From: Streptomyces sp. WM4235
GTDB lineage: Bacteria; Actinomycetota; Actinomycetes; Streptomycetales; Streptomycetaceae
Direction: 5' to 3'
Length of the DNA: 41,754 nt
Assembly: GCF_001279725.1 (NCBI RefSeq)
Contig: NZ_LGDE01000434.1
Coordinates: forward strand, 1-41,754
In this document: in pieces, positions 8,049-15,339 of the stretch
Layout: every line of letters begins with the position of its first letter
Numbering within the stretch: the first letter of the stretch is position 1
Made by a program: the position numbers and the translations under genes
The notes under the pieces: generated by a model
Told to the model about the DNA's origin: nothing
Database searches by the model: none
What the model saw: the letters and a program-made list of their open reading frames with translations, nothing else

Positions 8049-8054
8049 TCCCTT

Positions 8055-8579
8055 ATGGCCCTTACTTTCACCTTCGATCCCGTGATCGACACGGCCCTGC
8101 GCGACGGGATCATCGAGCTCTGGACCGACGTCACCAACGCCGGCGGCGCGGTGGGGTTCGTGCCGCCCGTGACCGCCGACGTCGTGCGGCCCGAACTGGT
8201 CAAGCACCTCGCGGCCCTCGCCGAGGGCCGGATGCGCCTCCTCGTCGGACGCGACGAGGACGGCCGCGTCGCCGCCACCGCGTTCCTCGCCTTCAATGCC
8301 CACCGCCTCCAGCGGCACTGGGTCTGGGCGTACACCGTGATGGTCGCCCCCGCCCTCCAGGGGCGGGGCGCCGGCCGGGAGCTGATGGCGGCCCTCGCCG
8401 ACTCCGCGCGCGCCCTCGACGGCATCGAGGCCATCCGCCTCGGCGCCCGCGGCGGCCTCGGTCTGGAGCGCTTCTACGCGGCCTGCGGCTACAAGGAGGT
8501 CGGCCGCGTCCCCGACGCCATCCGCGTCGCACCCGGTGACGACCGCGACGACATCACCTTCCTGCTGCCGCTGCACTGA
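8055..8579 (+). CDS. GNAT-family N-acetyltransferase
   Basis: A 174-residue single-domain GNAT acetyltransferase. The acetyl-CoA pyrophosphate loop is seen in motif A, YTVMVAPALQGRGAGRELM (Q/R-x-x-G-x-G/A). It is followed by the motif B region RLGARGGLGLERFYAACGYKEVG. The substrate, an amine on a small molecule or protein, cannot be told from sequence. The gene stands alone after a terminator and probably starts as a leaderless message. Confidence 0.88.
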   Translation: MALTFTFDPVIDTALRDGIIELWTDVTNAGGAVGFVPPVTADVVRPELVKHLAALAEGRMRLLVGRDEDGRVAATAFLAFNAHRLQRHWVWAYTVMVAPALQGRGAGRELMAALADSARALDGIEAIRLGARGGLGLERFYAACGYKEVGRVPDAIRVAPGDDRDDITFLLPLH

Positions 8580-8687
8580 TTCCCGCCGCCTCCGCCGTAC
8601 TGACCCCGGCGGGCCGGGGCGGGGGCCCGGCGTGCTTCACTGGACGGGCACGTGCCGATGTACGAAGACGAGAGAGAAGGGGTCACC

Positions 8688-8996
8688 GTGTCCCTCAAGC
8701 CGAGCGCGACGATCCGCTACACCGCGATGCGCCTGGGCATCTTCGTCGGATGCCTCGTCCTCGTCGCCGCACTGGTGCGTCTGGGTTGGGTGCCCTCCGG
8801 GCTGGGCGACGCCAACGTCGCGTGGCTCGTGCTGCTCGCCCTCGTGCTGTCCGCGCCGCTCTCCTTCGTACTGCTGCGCAGGCAGCGTGACGAGATGTCC
8901 GTGCAGATCTCCGGACGCGTCGCGGGTGCGAAGGAGAAGCTGGCCGCGAACCGCAGCCAGGAGGACTCGGCCGATGACGCGGCCCGCGTGAGCTAG
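8688..8996 (+). CDS. DUF4229 two-helix membrane protein
   Basis: A 102-residue protein with two transmembrane helices (MRLGIFVGCLVLVAALVRLG and WLVLLALVLSAPLSFVLL). A basic turn, RRQRDEM, follows, then a hydrophilic C-terminus that includes SGRVAGAKEKLAANRSQED. This pattern fits DUF4229, a small actinobacterial membrane family that in several genomes lies near menaquinone genes; its role is unknown. The GTG at 8688 was preferred because GAAGGGG lies five bases upstream. Twelve further in-frame codons back to 8652 lack a ribosome site. Confidence 0.75.
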   Translation: MSLKPSATIRYTAMRLGIFVGCLVLVAALVRLGWVPSGLGDANVAWLVLLALVLSAPLSFVLLRRQRDEMSVQISGRVAGAKEKLAANRSQEDSADDAARVS

Positions 8997-9041
8997 TCCC
9001 CGGGGGCTCGGGCCCCTGTTGGTTTCATCACACACCGAACC

Positions 9042-9078
9042 GCCCCAGCAACGGGAATACCGCCCGTAACGCTGGGGC
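9042..9078 (+). terminator. Terminator hairpin after the DUF4229 gene
   Basis: GCCCCAGC and GCTGGGGC pair over 8 bp, with inner arms ACGGG and CCCGT adding to the stem. A T-rich run, GTTGGTGTTTCC, follows. Confidence 0.65.
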
Positions 9079-9124
9079 GTTGGTGTTTCCCGGAACGGTC
9101 GGCGCGAGTCCCGCGCCGGCCTGG

Positions 9125-9168
9125 CTCAAAGGGCGCCTTTGAGAATCTCAAAGGCGAAGTGTTAGCGT
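9125..9168 (+). promoter_or_regulatory. Triple half-site operator over the promoter of the leader peptide and symporter
   Basis: CTCAAAGG (9125-9132), CCTTTGAG (9136-9143) and CTCAAAGG (9147-9154) follow each other with 3-bp spacers GCG and AAT. Together they form two overlapping perfect palindromes. TTGAGA (9139-9144) inside the second half-site and TAGCGT (9163-9168), 18 bp apart, make a plausible promoter. Transcription would then start at or next to the leader-peptide ATG at 9176. A repressor bound here would cover the -35 box. The regulator is not encoded next door. Confidence 0.65.
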
Positions 9169-9175
9169 GTTCAAC

Positions 9176-9280
9176 ATGTTGACCACAGCTGCGCACCAGA
9201 TGACCGCGAGCGTCCCGCTCGTGGCGCGCCTGCACGTCGACCTCTGCCGCCGCGTGTCCGCGGCCTGTTGCTGTCGCTGA
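9176..9280 (+). CDS. Cysteine-rich leader peptide (regulatory uORF)
   Basis: A 34-residue reading frame containing VARLHVDLCRRVSAACCCR and ending in TGT-TGC-TGT-CGC-TGA. The block LHVDLCR plus terminal cysteines is the hallmark of the short 'putative leader peptide' genes seen upstream of sulfur-metabolism genes in Streptomyces. Mycobacteria have comparable leaderless Cys-rich uORFs acting in cysteine-responsive attenuation. Here the expected transcription start is on the ATG and there is no Shine-Dalgarno, consistent with a leaderless uORF. The stop is 125 bp before the symporter. By inference, ribosome stalling at the Cys codons during cysteine shortage would raise symporter expression. Confidence 0.75.
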   Translation: MLTTAAHQMTASVPLVARLHVDLCRRVSAACCCR

Positions 9281-9405
9281 ACCGTTGTCACCGAGTTGAG
9301 CTGAATCGATACAGCAGCGGTCCCGGCCGGCCCCCTTCTGGCTGCCGCACCGCATCACCGCAGAACCACCACCCCGTTTCCCTGTGCGTCCCCCGGAGAG
9401 TGTCC
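9281..9405 (+). promoter_or_regulatory. Possible attenuator between leader peptide and symporter
   Basis: The gap could fold in alternative ways. ACCGTTG right after the uORF stop can pair with CAGCGGT about 30 bases later (one wobble). The Cys codons themselves (TGCTGT) can pair with ACAGCA in the same downstream strand. Such competing pairings would let ribosome position decide the structure. GGAGAG seven bases before the symporter GTG is the ribosome site. No fold was computed. Confidence 0.35.
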
Positions 9406-10743
9406 GTGTCCGAGACCCCCCAGGCCCAGGCTCCCGCCAAGGCCAGGTTCAAGTTCCCCTTCTGGGCGCAGATCGTCACCGGTCTCGTGCTCGGTGTCCT
9501 GTTCGGTTGGCTCGCCAAGAGCCAGGACGTCAGCTGGCTCAAGACCACCCTGGAGCAGGTCGGCGACATCTTCGTCCAGCTGCTGAAGCTGGCCGTCGCC
9601 CCGCTCGTCTTCTTCGCGATCCTGGTGTCCATCACCAACCTGCGGAAGGTGAACAACGCCGCCCGGCTCGCCTCCCGCACCCTTCTCTGGTTCATGATCA
9701 CGTCGCTGATCGCGGTGGGCATAGGCCTCGCCATCGGCCTCCTGACCAACCCGGGCGCCGGCACCGGCCTCACCCCGCAGGACGGCAAGCTGCCCAAGCA
9801 CCAGGGCTCCTGGATCGACTTCCTGACCGGCATCGTCCCCACCGACGTCATCACGCCGTTCACCGAGCTGAACGTGCTCCAGATCGTCTTCATGGCCGCC
9901 GTCGCCGGCATCGCCGCCCTCCAGCTCGGCAGCAAGGCGCAGCCCGTGCTGAGCCTCGCCGAGTCCGTGCTGGAGCTCCTGCAGAAGGCCCTGTGGTGGG
10001 TCATCCGCCTCGCGCCCATCGGCACCGTCGGCCTCATCGGCACCGCCATCGCCACCTACGGCTGGGACCTGATCGGCAAGTACGCCACCTTCACCGCCGA
10101 CGTCTACATCGGCTCGGCGCTCGTGATGTTCGGCGTCTACCCGCTGCTCCTCGCCACGGTCGCCAAGGTCAACCCGATCCAGTTCTTCAAGGGCGCCTGG
10201 CCGGCCATCCAGCTGGCCTTCGTCTCCCGCTCCTCGGTCGGCACCATGCCGGTCACCCAGAAGGTCACCGAGCGCCTCGGCGTCCCGAAGGAGTACGCCT
10301 CCTTCGCCGTCCCGTTCGGCGCCACCACCAAGATGGACGGCTGCGCCGCGATCTACCCGGCGCTCGCCGCGATCTTCATCGCGCAGATCTTCGACGTGCA
10401 GCTGGGCATCAAGGAGTACGTGCTCATCGCCTTCGTGTCGGTGGTCGGTTCCGCCGCCACGGCCGGTCTGACGGGCGCCACGGTCATGCTGACCCTGACC
10501 CTCTCCACGCTGGGCCTGCCCCTGGAGGGCGTGGGCCTGCTGATGGCGATCGACCCGATCCTCGACATGATGCGCACCGCCACCAACGTGGCCGGCCAGG
10601 CCGTCGTCCCGGTCATCGTCTCGGCCCGCGAGGGGATCCTGGACAAGGAGGCCTACGCCACCGCGTCGTCCTCCCCGCTCGACGAGCCGTCCGAGGAGCG
10701 TGCCGACGAGCGCGCCGAGGCACCGGTTGCGGTCGCGGCCTGA
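9406..10743 (+). CDS. Dicarboxylate/amino acid:cation symporter (DAACS), possibly for cyst(e)ine
   Basis: A 445-residue secondary transporter of the DAACS/GltP family (SDF fold) with eight or so transmembrane helices. It also has re-entrant loops such as SRSSVGTMPVTQKVTERLG and FGATTKMDGCAAIYPALAAIF, which match the family's serine-rich and N-M-D-G-type motifs (here K-M-D-G). Members import glutamate, aspartate, C4-dicarboxylates, serine/threonine or cystine. The Cys-rich leader peptide upstream makes a sulfur amino acid a reasonable substrate; that is inference. The C-terminus is an acidic Glu/Asp/Ala tail. The GTG start has GGAGAG seven bases upstream. A strong terminator follows. Confidence 0.88.
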   Translation: MSETPQAQAPAKARFKFPFWAQIVTGLVLGVLFGWLAKSQDVSWLKTTLEQVGDIFVQLLKLAVAPLVFFAILVSITNLRKVNNAARLASRTLLWFMITSLIAVGIGLAIGLLTNPGAGTGLTPQDGKLPKHQGSWIDFLTGIVPTDVITPFTELNVLQIVFMAAVAGIAALQLGSKAQPVLSLAESVLELLQKALWWVIRLAPIGTVGLIGTAIATYGWDLIGKYATFTADVYIGSALVMFGVYPLLLATVAKVNPIQFFKGAWPAIQLAFVSRSSVGTMPVTQKVTERLGVPKEYASFAVPFGATTKMDGCAAIYPALAAIFIAQIFDVQLGIKEYVLIAFVSVVGSAATAGLTGATVMLTLTLSTLGLPLEGVGLLMAIDPILDMMRTATNVAGQAVVPVIVSAREGILDKEAYATASSSPLDEPSEERADERAEAPVAVAA

Positions 10744-10815
10744 CCGCCTGACCGCTTGATTGCCGGATCCGTCCGGCCGTGCGGGTGCTCGCCGCTCGCA
10801 GGACGCGTACTCATC

Positions 10816-10856
10816 GCGGCCCCCGCCCCCGTCCGGGCGGGGGCCGCGGTGTTTTT
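10816..10856 (+). terminator. Rho-independent terminator after the symporter
   Basis: GCGGCCCCCGCCC and GGGCGGGGGCCGC form a perfect 13-bp stem with a 6-base loop, followed by GGTG and TTTTT. It is the most classical terminator in the window. Confidence 0.9.
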
Positions 10857-11183
10857 CCCGTACCCGGGGGCGTGCCGGTGCTTCGTGTCCCGGTTGCTCG
10901 GCCGGTCGCCGGTGGCGGGTGCCCGCGGGGCTCCCGTCCGGGTGATTTCCCGAGGGTGTTTTGGGGTGATTGTCCCCACGAAAGGCCAGGTCGGAGCCGG
11001 ATCTCGGTCAACCGGGACCTGGCGCGTCTGGACCCTTGTACTTCCAAGTACGGAGAGGGTGAAATGACCCCGACCAACCCTCCCGGCCTCCCGTCGCTCG
11101 GACGGGTGAACCATGCCAACCGGGCTGGATTTCGGTGGGGTTGCCTGACATATGCTCGCCGCGACAACTCCAGAACACGAGAC

Positions 11184-11218
11184 GGCCCCCGCCGGGACTG
11201 GCATCCCGGACGAGGGCC
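11184..11218 (+). promoter_or_regulatory. Leader hairpin upstream of the helix-turn-helix gene, in a 390-bp gap
   Basis: The non-coding stretch 10857-11245 holds three things. A perfect repeat GTACTT-CC-AAGTAC lies at 11038-11051. A nested hairpin follows here, with CCGGGA-CTGGCA-TCCCGG inside and GGCCC/GGGCC outside. Then AAGGAAG, the only ribosome site for the downstream ATG, can pair with CTTCC a few bases later. This could be a 5' regulatory leader. An open frame with GGAGAGGG before an ATG at 11064 crosses this region but overlaps the real gene out of frame, so I do not call it. Confidence 0.4.
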
Positions 11219-11245
11219 TGACCATCAAGGAAGTAGCCCTTCCCC

Positions 11246-12418
11246 ATGGATACGCGGCAGCTTAACGCGCCCCCGCGCGCGTCGTCCCGGGTTCGCCCGG
11301 CGACCCACCGATCCGGCGTCCAACACGTCACCACCCGACACACCTCGCGCTACACGGTGGTCGGCAACCACCTCGCCCAACACCGCGAACTCTCCGGGCT
11401 GGCACGCGGGGTCGGGCTCTACATCCAGTCGCTGCGCGCCGGTTCACCGGTCGGCATCAAGGAGCTGTCCAAGCACTTCCCCGAAGGGGTGACCCGACTC
11501 GCCTCCGCCCTGCGGGAGTTGGAGGCGCACGGGTACCTGGAGCGGAGTGTCGTCCGGCTGCCGGACGGGCGGATGGCCACCCTCACGTACTGGCACAACC
11601 AGCCGGGTGCGGTACCCGAGGCCACCGTCCGAGCCGCGCGACCGGCACGCTCTCCTCGTCCACCTCGGGCGTCCCGTCCGCCTCGGGCGCCTCGTCCGTC
11701 CCCGGTGGAGCGGGCGCCGGAGCCGGGGGTGTGCGGGCCGGTGCCCGAGGGGTTCGAGGAGTTCGAGGCGCCCGGGGGGTTCGAGGCGTTCGAGGAGTCG
11801 GGCCGGGAGCCCGCCGAGCCCGAGCCGGAGCCGGAGGTCGAGCCGGAGCCCGAGGCGCCCCTCGACCCGGTCGCCATCGACCTGTTGGCGGGGCTGCGTC
11901 GCGTCGACCCCCGGCTGTTGCTCTCCGAGGAGGACGTGCGTCGTCTCGCGCTCCGGGTCTCGGCCTGGTTCGAACGCGGGGTCCACCCGGAGGCGGTGGA
12001 GCGGGCGCTGACCTCGGACCTTCCGCACCCCCTGCGGCACGCGGCGTCCCTGCTCGCCTTCCGGTTGGAGAAGTCCCTGCCGCCCGTGCTCCCGCCGGCC
12101 CCGGTCCGACCGCGCCATGTCCCGCCGGACCCGTTGATCACCTGCGACGGCTGCGAACGCTGCTTCCGGTCAGCCGACCCGAAGGCGCTCTGCGGCGACT
12201 GCGAGCCCCTGCGCTCGCATCGCGCCATCGACCCCGCCGAGCACGAGGGCGCGTACGAGGACGAACACGGGGACGCGTACGAGGACGAACACGGCGACGC
12301 GCAGGGGGACATGTACGGCGACGCGCACGGGGGCGAACACGAGGCCGTGTACGAGGACGCGTACGAGGCCGTGTACGGCGACATGCGCGGGGACGTGTGC
12401 GGCGGCGCGGGCGGCTGA
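11246..12418 (+). CDS. Helix-turn-helix protein with C-terminal zinc ribbon and acidic repeats
   Basis: A 390-residue Streptomyces-type DNA-binding protein. Residues about 30-115 form a helix-turn-helix/winged domain (TRHTSRYTVVGNHLAQHREL, then GIKELSKHFPEGVTRLASAL and RELEAHGYLERS). A Pro/Arg-rich and then Glu/Pro-rich linker follows. Next is a helical block (AIDLLAGLRRVDPRLLLSEE) and a four-cysteine zinc ribbon (CDGCERC...CGDC). The end is a run of short acidic repeats built on Y-E-D-E-H-G-D-A. The first domain belongs to a paralogous family in Streptomyces with many copies per genome and no assigned role. The protein is probably cytoplasmic and DNA-binding; its targets are unknown. Confidence 0.8.
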   Translation: MDTRQLNAPPRASSRVRPATHRSGVQHVTTRHTSRYTVVGNHLAQHRELSGLARGVGLYIQSLRAGSPVGIKELSKHFPEGVTRLASALRELEAHGYLERSVVRLPDGRMATLTYWHNQPGAVPEATVRAARPARSPRPPRASRPPRAPRPSPVERAPEPGVCGPVPEGFEEFEAPGGFEAFEESGREPAEPEPEPEVEPEPEAPLDPVAIDLLAGLRRVDPRLLLSEEDVRRLALRVSAWFERGVHPEAVERALTSDLPHPLRHAASLLAFRLEKSLPPVLPPAPVRPRHVPPDPLITCDGCERCFRSADPKALCGDCEPLRSHRAIDPAEHEGAYEDEHGDAYEDEHGDAQGDMYGDAHGGEHEAVYEDAYEAVYGDMRGDVCGGAGG

Positions 12419-12530
12419 GGCGCCCGGCGCGTAATCGGGGCGCGGTGCGGCGGAGGCTGTGACAGCCTGGCGGGTCACCCGATCGCCCCCCCCGCCTCGG
12501 GGCGAGCCGTTCATCCACAGGAGTGACCCC

Positions 12531-13163
12531 GTGAGCCCATCCCCCGAGACCCCCTCCCGTGTGACCCCGCTGCTGGAGCAGTTCGAGTTCGCCCGCGAGC
12601 GCCTGTTGGGCCGGTTGGCCGGGCCCGTCATGGACAGCGGCGACGGGTCGGACACCGAGGTCGGCCCGATGACCGACGAGGAGTACTTCTGGGAGCCGGT
12701 GGCGGGCTGCTGGTCGGTGCGTCACCGCTCGGACGGGCCGGGAGCGCGGGCGACCCACCTGGCCGGCGCCGGCGAGTGGGGGCGGGACGCCGCGCCCTAC
12801 CCGCACCCCGCGCCGCCTCCGTTCACCACCATCGCCTGGCGCCTGAGCCACCTCACCGAAATGTTGACGCTGCGGGCCGACCACGTGGCCGGCAGCCGGG
12901 CGCTGACCCGGGACGACTACCGGGTCAAGGGCGACGCCGCCACGGCGGTCGCGGACTTCGAGGCGGCCTCCGAGGCCTGGCGGAAGGCGCTCGCGGGCGT
13001 GGACGACGCCGCGCTGGACACCGTGGGGTACTGCACCTACCCGCACGGCAGCGACGTGGAGGATCCGTTCGTCGACATCGTCTGGTGGGTCAACCAGGAA
13101 CTCCTGCACCACGGGGCCGAGATCGCCCTGCTTCGCGACCTCCACCGCGCCACCCGGGGGTGA
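12531..13163 (+). CDS. DinB-fold protein (DinB_2 family)
   Basis: A 210-residue four-helix-bundle protein of the DinB/DfsB superfamily. The helices carry putative metal-binding histidines in TIAWRLSHLTEMLTLR and NQELLHHGAEIALLRDL. The strand EPVAGCWSVRHRSDGP before the second helix is typical. Some relatives are thiol-dependent transferases using mycothiol or bacillithiol; most are uncharacterised. GTG start with AGGAG eight bases upstream; an earlier in-frame ATG at 12459 adds a Pro-rich, unconserved stretch. Confidence 0.8.
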   Translation: MSPSPETPSRVTPLLEQFEFARERLLGRLAGPVMDSGDGSDTEVGPMTDEEYFWEPVAGCWSVRHRSDGPGARATHLAGAGEWGRDAAPYPHPAPPPFTTIAWRLSHLTEMLTLRADHVAGSRALTRDDYRVKGDAATAVADFEAASEAWRKALAGVDDAALDTVGYCTYPHGSDVEDPFVDIVWWVNQELLHHGAEIALLRDLHRATRG

Positions 13164-13308
13164 CGGCCCGACGGCCGCGCTCCCCGGGCGGGCCGGCGCG
13201 GCCCCCTCGGACGGCGGGTCCGTGGTGTGTGCGTGCTGTGTGCGAGGTGGGAATGTGCCGGTCGGAGCGTGTGCGGGGGGTGGTCAGCAGCAGTTACCCC
13301 TGCGTAAA

Positions 13309-13321
13309 TTACCGGCGGTAA
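13309..13321 (+). promoter_or_regulatory. Palindrome upstream of the acyl-CoA synthetase gene
   Basis: TTACCGGCGGTAA is a perfect 6+1+6 inverted repeat 28 bp before the GTG. An outer GTTACC (about 13293) and GGTAAC extend the symmetry loosely. Its size and place suit a TetR-type repressor site controlling fatty-acid genes; the protein that binds is unknown. Confidence 0.45.
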
Positions 13322-13349
13322 CTCCTGCCGAACCGAAGGAGCGCGCGCC

Positions 13350-15221
13350 GTGAGCACTGTCGTGCAGCAGGCCGGGCCGAAACTCGTCGAACCCGTCAAG
13401 ACCGTGATCGACGGTGTGGTGCGCGAGGTGGTCGTACCCGCGCTGGTGGGGCCGCCCCCGCACGGGTCACTCGGGGACATCCCCTTCGACAACGCCGCCC
13501 AGGCCCCCGCCGAGGCCGTGCTCGCCCGCAAGGGCCCGGACGGCGCCTGGCGGGACGTGAGCGCCGCCGAGTTCGCGGCCGAGGTCCTCGCCGTGGCCAA
13601 GGGCCTGATCGCGGAAGGGCTGCGCCCCGGGGACCGGCTCGCCATCATGGCGCGGACCACGTACGAATGGACGCTGCTGGACTTCGCGGGCTGGGCCGCC
13701 GGGCTGGTCACCGTACCGATCTACCCCACCTCCTCCGCCCTCCAGGCGCGCTGGATCATCCACGACTCCGGAGCCGTGGCCTGCGCCGTCGAGGACACCG
13801 TGCAGGCGCGGATCATCAGCGGCGAGCGCGGGAACCTGCCGTGGCTGGCGCACCTGTGGGAGTTCGACACGGGCGCCGTGGCCCGGCTCGTCAAAGCCGG
13901 GGAACACATCCCCGACGCGCTGGTGCACGAACGCAGAAGAGGCCGTACACCCCACGACGTGGCGACGCTCGTGTACACGTCGGGGACCACCGGGCAGCCC
14001 AAGGGCTGCGTACTGACGCACGGCAACTTCTTCGCCGAGGTGGACAACGCGGTCGAACTCCTGCACCCCGTCTTCCGGTCCAAGACCGAGGAACCGGCGG
14101 CCACCCTGCTCTTCCTGCCGCTGTCCCACGTGTTCGGGCGGATGGTGGCCGTCGGATGCCTGCGGGCGCGGGTGAAACTGGGCCACGCGCCGAGCATCGC
14201 CACGGAGGACCTGCTGGCGGACCTGGCCGGCTTCCGCCCGACGTTCCTCCTCGCCATCCCCTACGTGCTGGAGAAGGTCTACAACACCGCGCGCGCCACC
14301 GCCGAGCGCATGGGCCGGGCCTCGTCCTTCGACCGCGCCGCACGGATCGCGGAGCGCCTCGGCGAGGCGGTCGAGGGCAACCCCCCGGGCCTCGGACTGC
14401 GCACCGCCCGCGCCCTGTACGACCCGCTCGTCTACCGGCGGATCCGCGCGGCCCTCGGCGGCCGCGTCCGCTACGTCCTGAGCGGCGGCTCCCCCCTGGG
14501 GCGGCGGCTCGCCGCCTTCTACACCGGCGCCGGAGTCGAGGTCTTCGAGGGCTACGGACTGACCGAGACGACCGCCGCCTCCACCATCACCCCGCCGCTG
14601 AAGCCCCGGCTGGGAACGGTCGGCTGGCCGCTCCCCGGGACGGGGGTACGGATCGCCGACGACGGCGAGGTGCTTCTGCGGGGGCGCCACGTCTTCGCCG
14701 GGTACTGGAACGTGGCCTGGGCGGAGCCGGGCGCCTGGTTCCCCACCGGGGACATCGGCGAACTGGACCGGGACGGATACCTGACGATCACCGGCCGGAA
14801 GAAGGACATGATCATCACCTCCGGGGGCAAGAACGTCGCCCCGGCCCTCCTGGAGGACCGGCTGCGCGCCCACCCCCTGGTCGGCCAGTGCATGGTCGTC
14901 GGCGACAACCGGCCGTACGTGGCGGCACTGGTCACCCTGGAGCCGGAGGGGCTCGCGCACTGGCGGCAGATGCGGAAGAAGACCACCATGCCGATGCGGG
15001 AATTGGTCGAGGACGAGGAACTGCGGGCCGACGTACAACGGGCGGTGGACGAGGCGAACCAGCTGGTGTCGCGCGCGGAATCGATCCGACGCTTCGTCGT
15101 GCTGCCGGGCGAGTTCACGGAGGCGCGGGGCCACCTGACGCCGTCGCTGAAGCTGAAGCGGGGCGTGGTGTCGCGCGAGTTCGACCGCGAGATCAACGCC
15201 CTCTACCGCGGCCGAGGCTGA
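13350..15221 (+). CDS. Long-chain fatty acyl-CoA synthetase (AMP-forming)
   Basis: A 623-residue ANL-superfamily adenylating enzyme that activates a fatty acid to acyl-AMP and then acyl-CoA. The P-loop YTSGTTGQPKG is near residue 208, followed by FLPLSHVFGRM. Motif A5 is GYGLTETTAAS. The hinge region is TGDIGELDRDGYLTITGRKKDMI, and the catalytic lysine region is LTPSLKLKRG near the end. An N-terminal extension of about 40 residues (amphipathic, PVKTVIDGVVREVVVPALVG) may touch the membrane. Length fits FadD15-like long-chain synthetases of actinobacteria. AAGGAG nine bases before the GTG supports the start. Confidence 0.92.
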   Translation: MSTVVQQAGPKLVEPVKTVIDGVVREVVVPALVGPPPHGSLGDIPFDNAAQAPAEAVLARKGPDGAWRDVSAAEFAAEVLAVAKGLIAEGLRPGDRLAIMARTTYEWTLLDFAGWAAGLVTVPIYPTSSALQARWIIHDSGAVACAVEDTVQARIISGERGNLPWLAHLWEFDTGAVARLVKAGEHIPDALVHERRRGRTPHDVATLVYTSGTTGQPKGCVLTHGNFFAEVDNAVELLHPVFRSKTEEPAATLLFLPLSHVFGRMVAVGCLRARVKLGHAPSIATEDLLADLAGFRPTFLLAIPYVLEKVYNTARATAERMGRASSFDRAARIAERLGEAVEGNPPGLGLRTARALYDPLVYRRIRAALGGRVRYVLSGGSPLGRRLAAFYTGAGVEVFEGYGLTETTAASTITPPLKPRLGTVGWPLPGTGVRIADDGEVLLRGRHVFAGYWNVAWAEPGAWFPTGDIGELDRDGYLTITGRKKDMIITSGGKNVAPALLEDRLRAHPLVGQCMVVGDNRPYVAALVTLEPEGLAHWRQMRKKTTMPMRELVEDEELRADVQRAVDEANQLVSRAESIRRFVVLPGEFTEARGHLTPSLKLKRGVVSREFDREINALYRGRG

Positions 15222-15339
15222 GCGGGGGCGGTGCCGGAACCCCGGGGGCCCCCGCCGGGCCCGAGCCGTCGACGGGCCGAGTCGGCGGGGCGCGGTTAGG
15301 GTGGGCCGGCAGGGTAGGGGGGTTGCCCGAGGAGGGCTC

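Noticed and set aside
11064..11492. ATG with a good ribosome site GGAGAGGG upstream of the HTH gene
   Set aside because: The product has no recognisable features and mostly overlaps the real gene out of frame; the ribosome-site match is likely chance.
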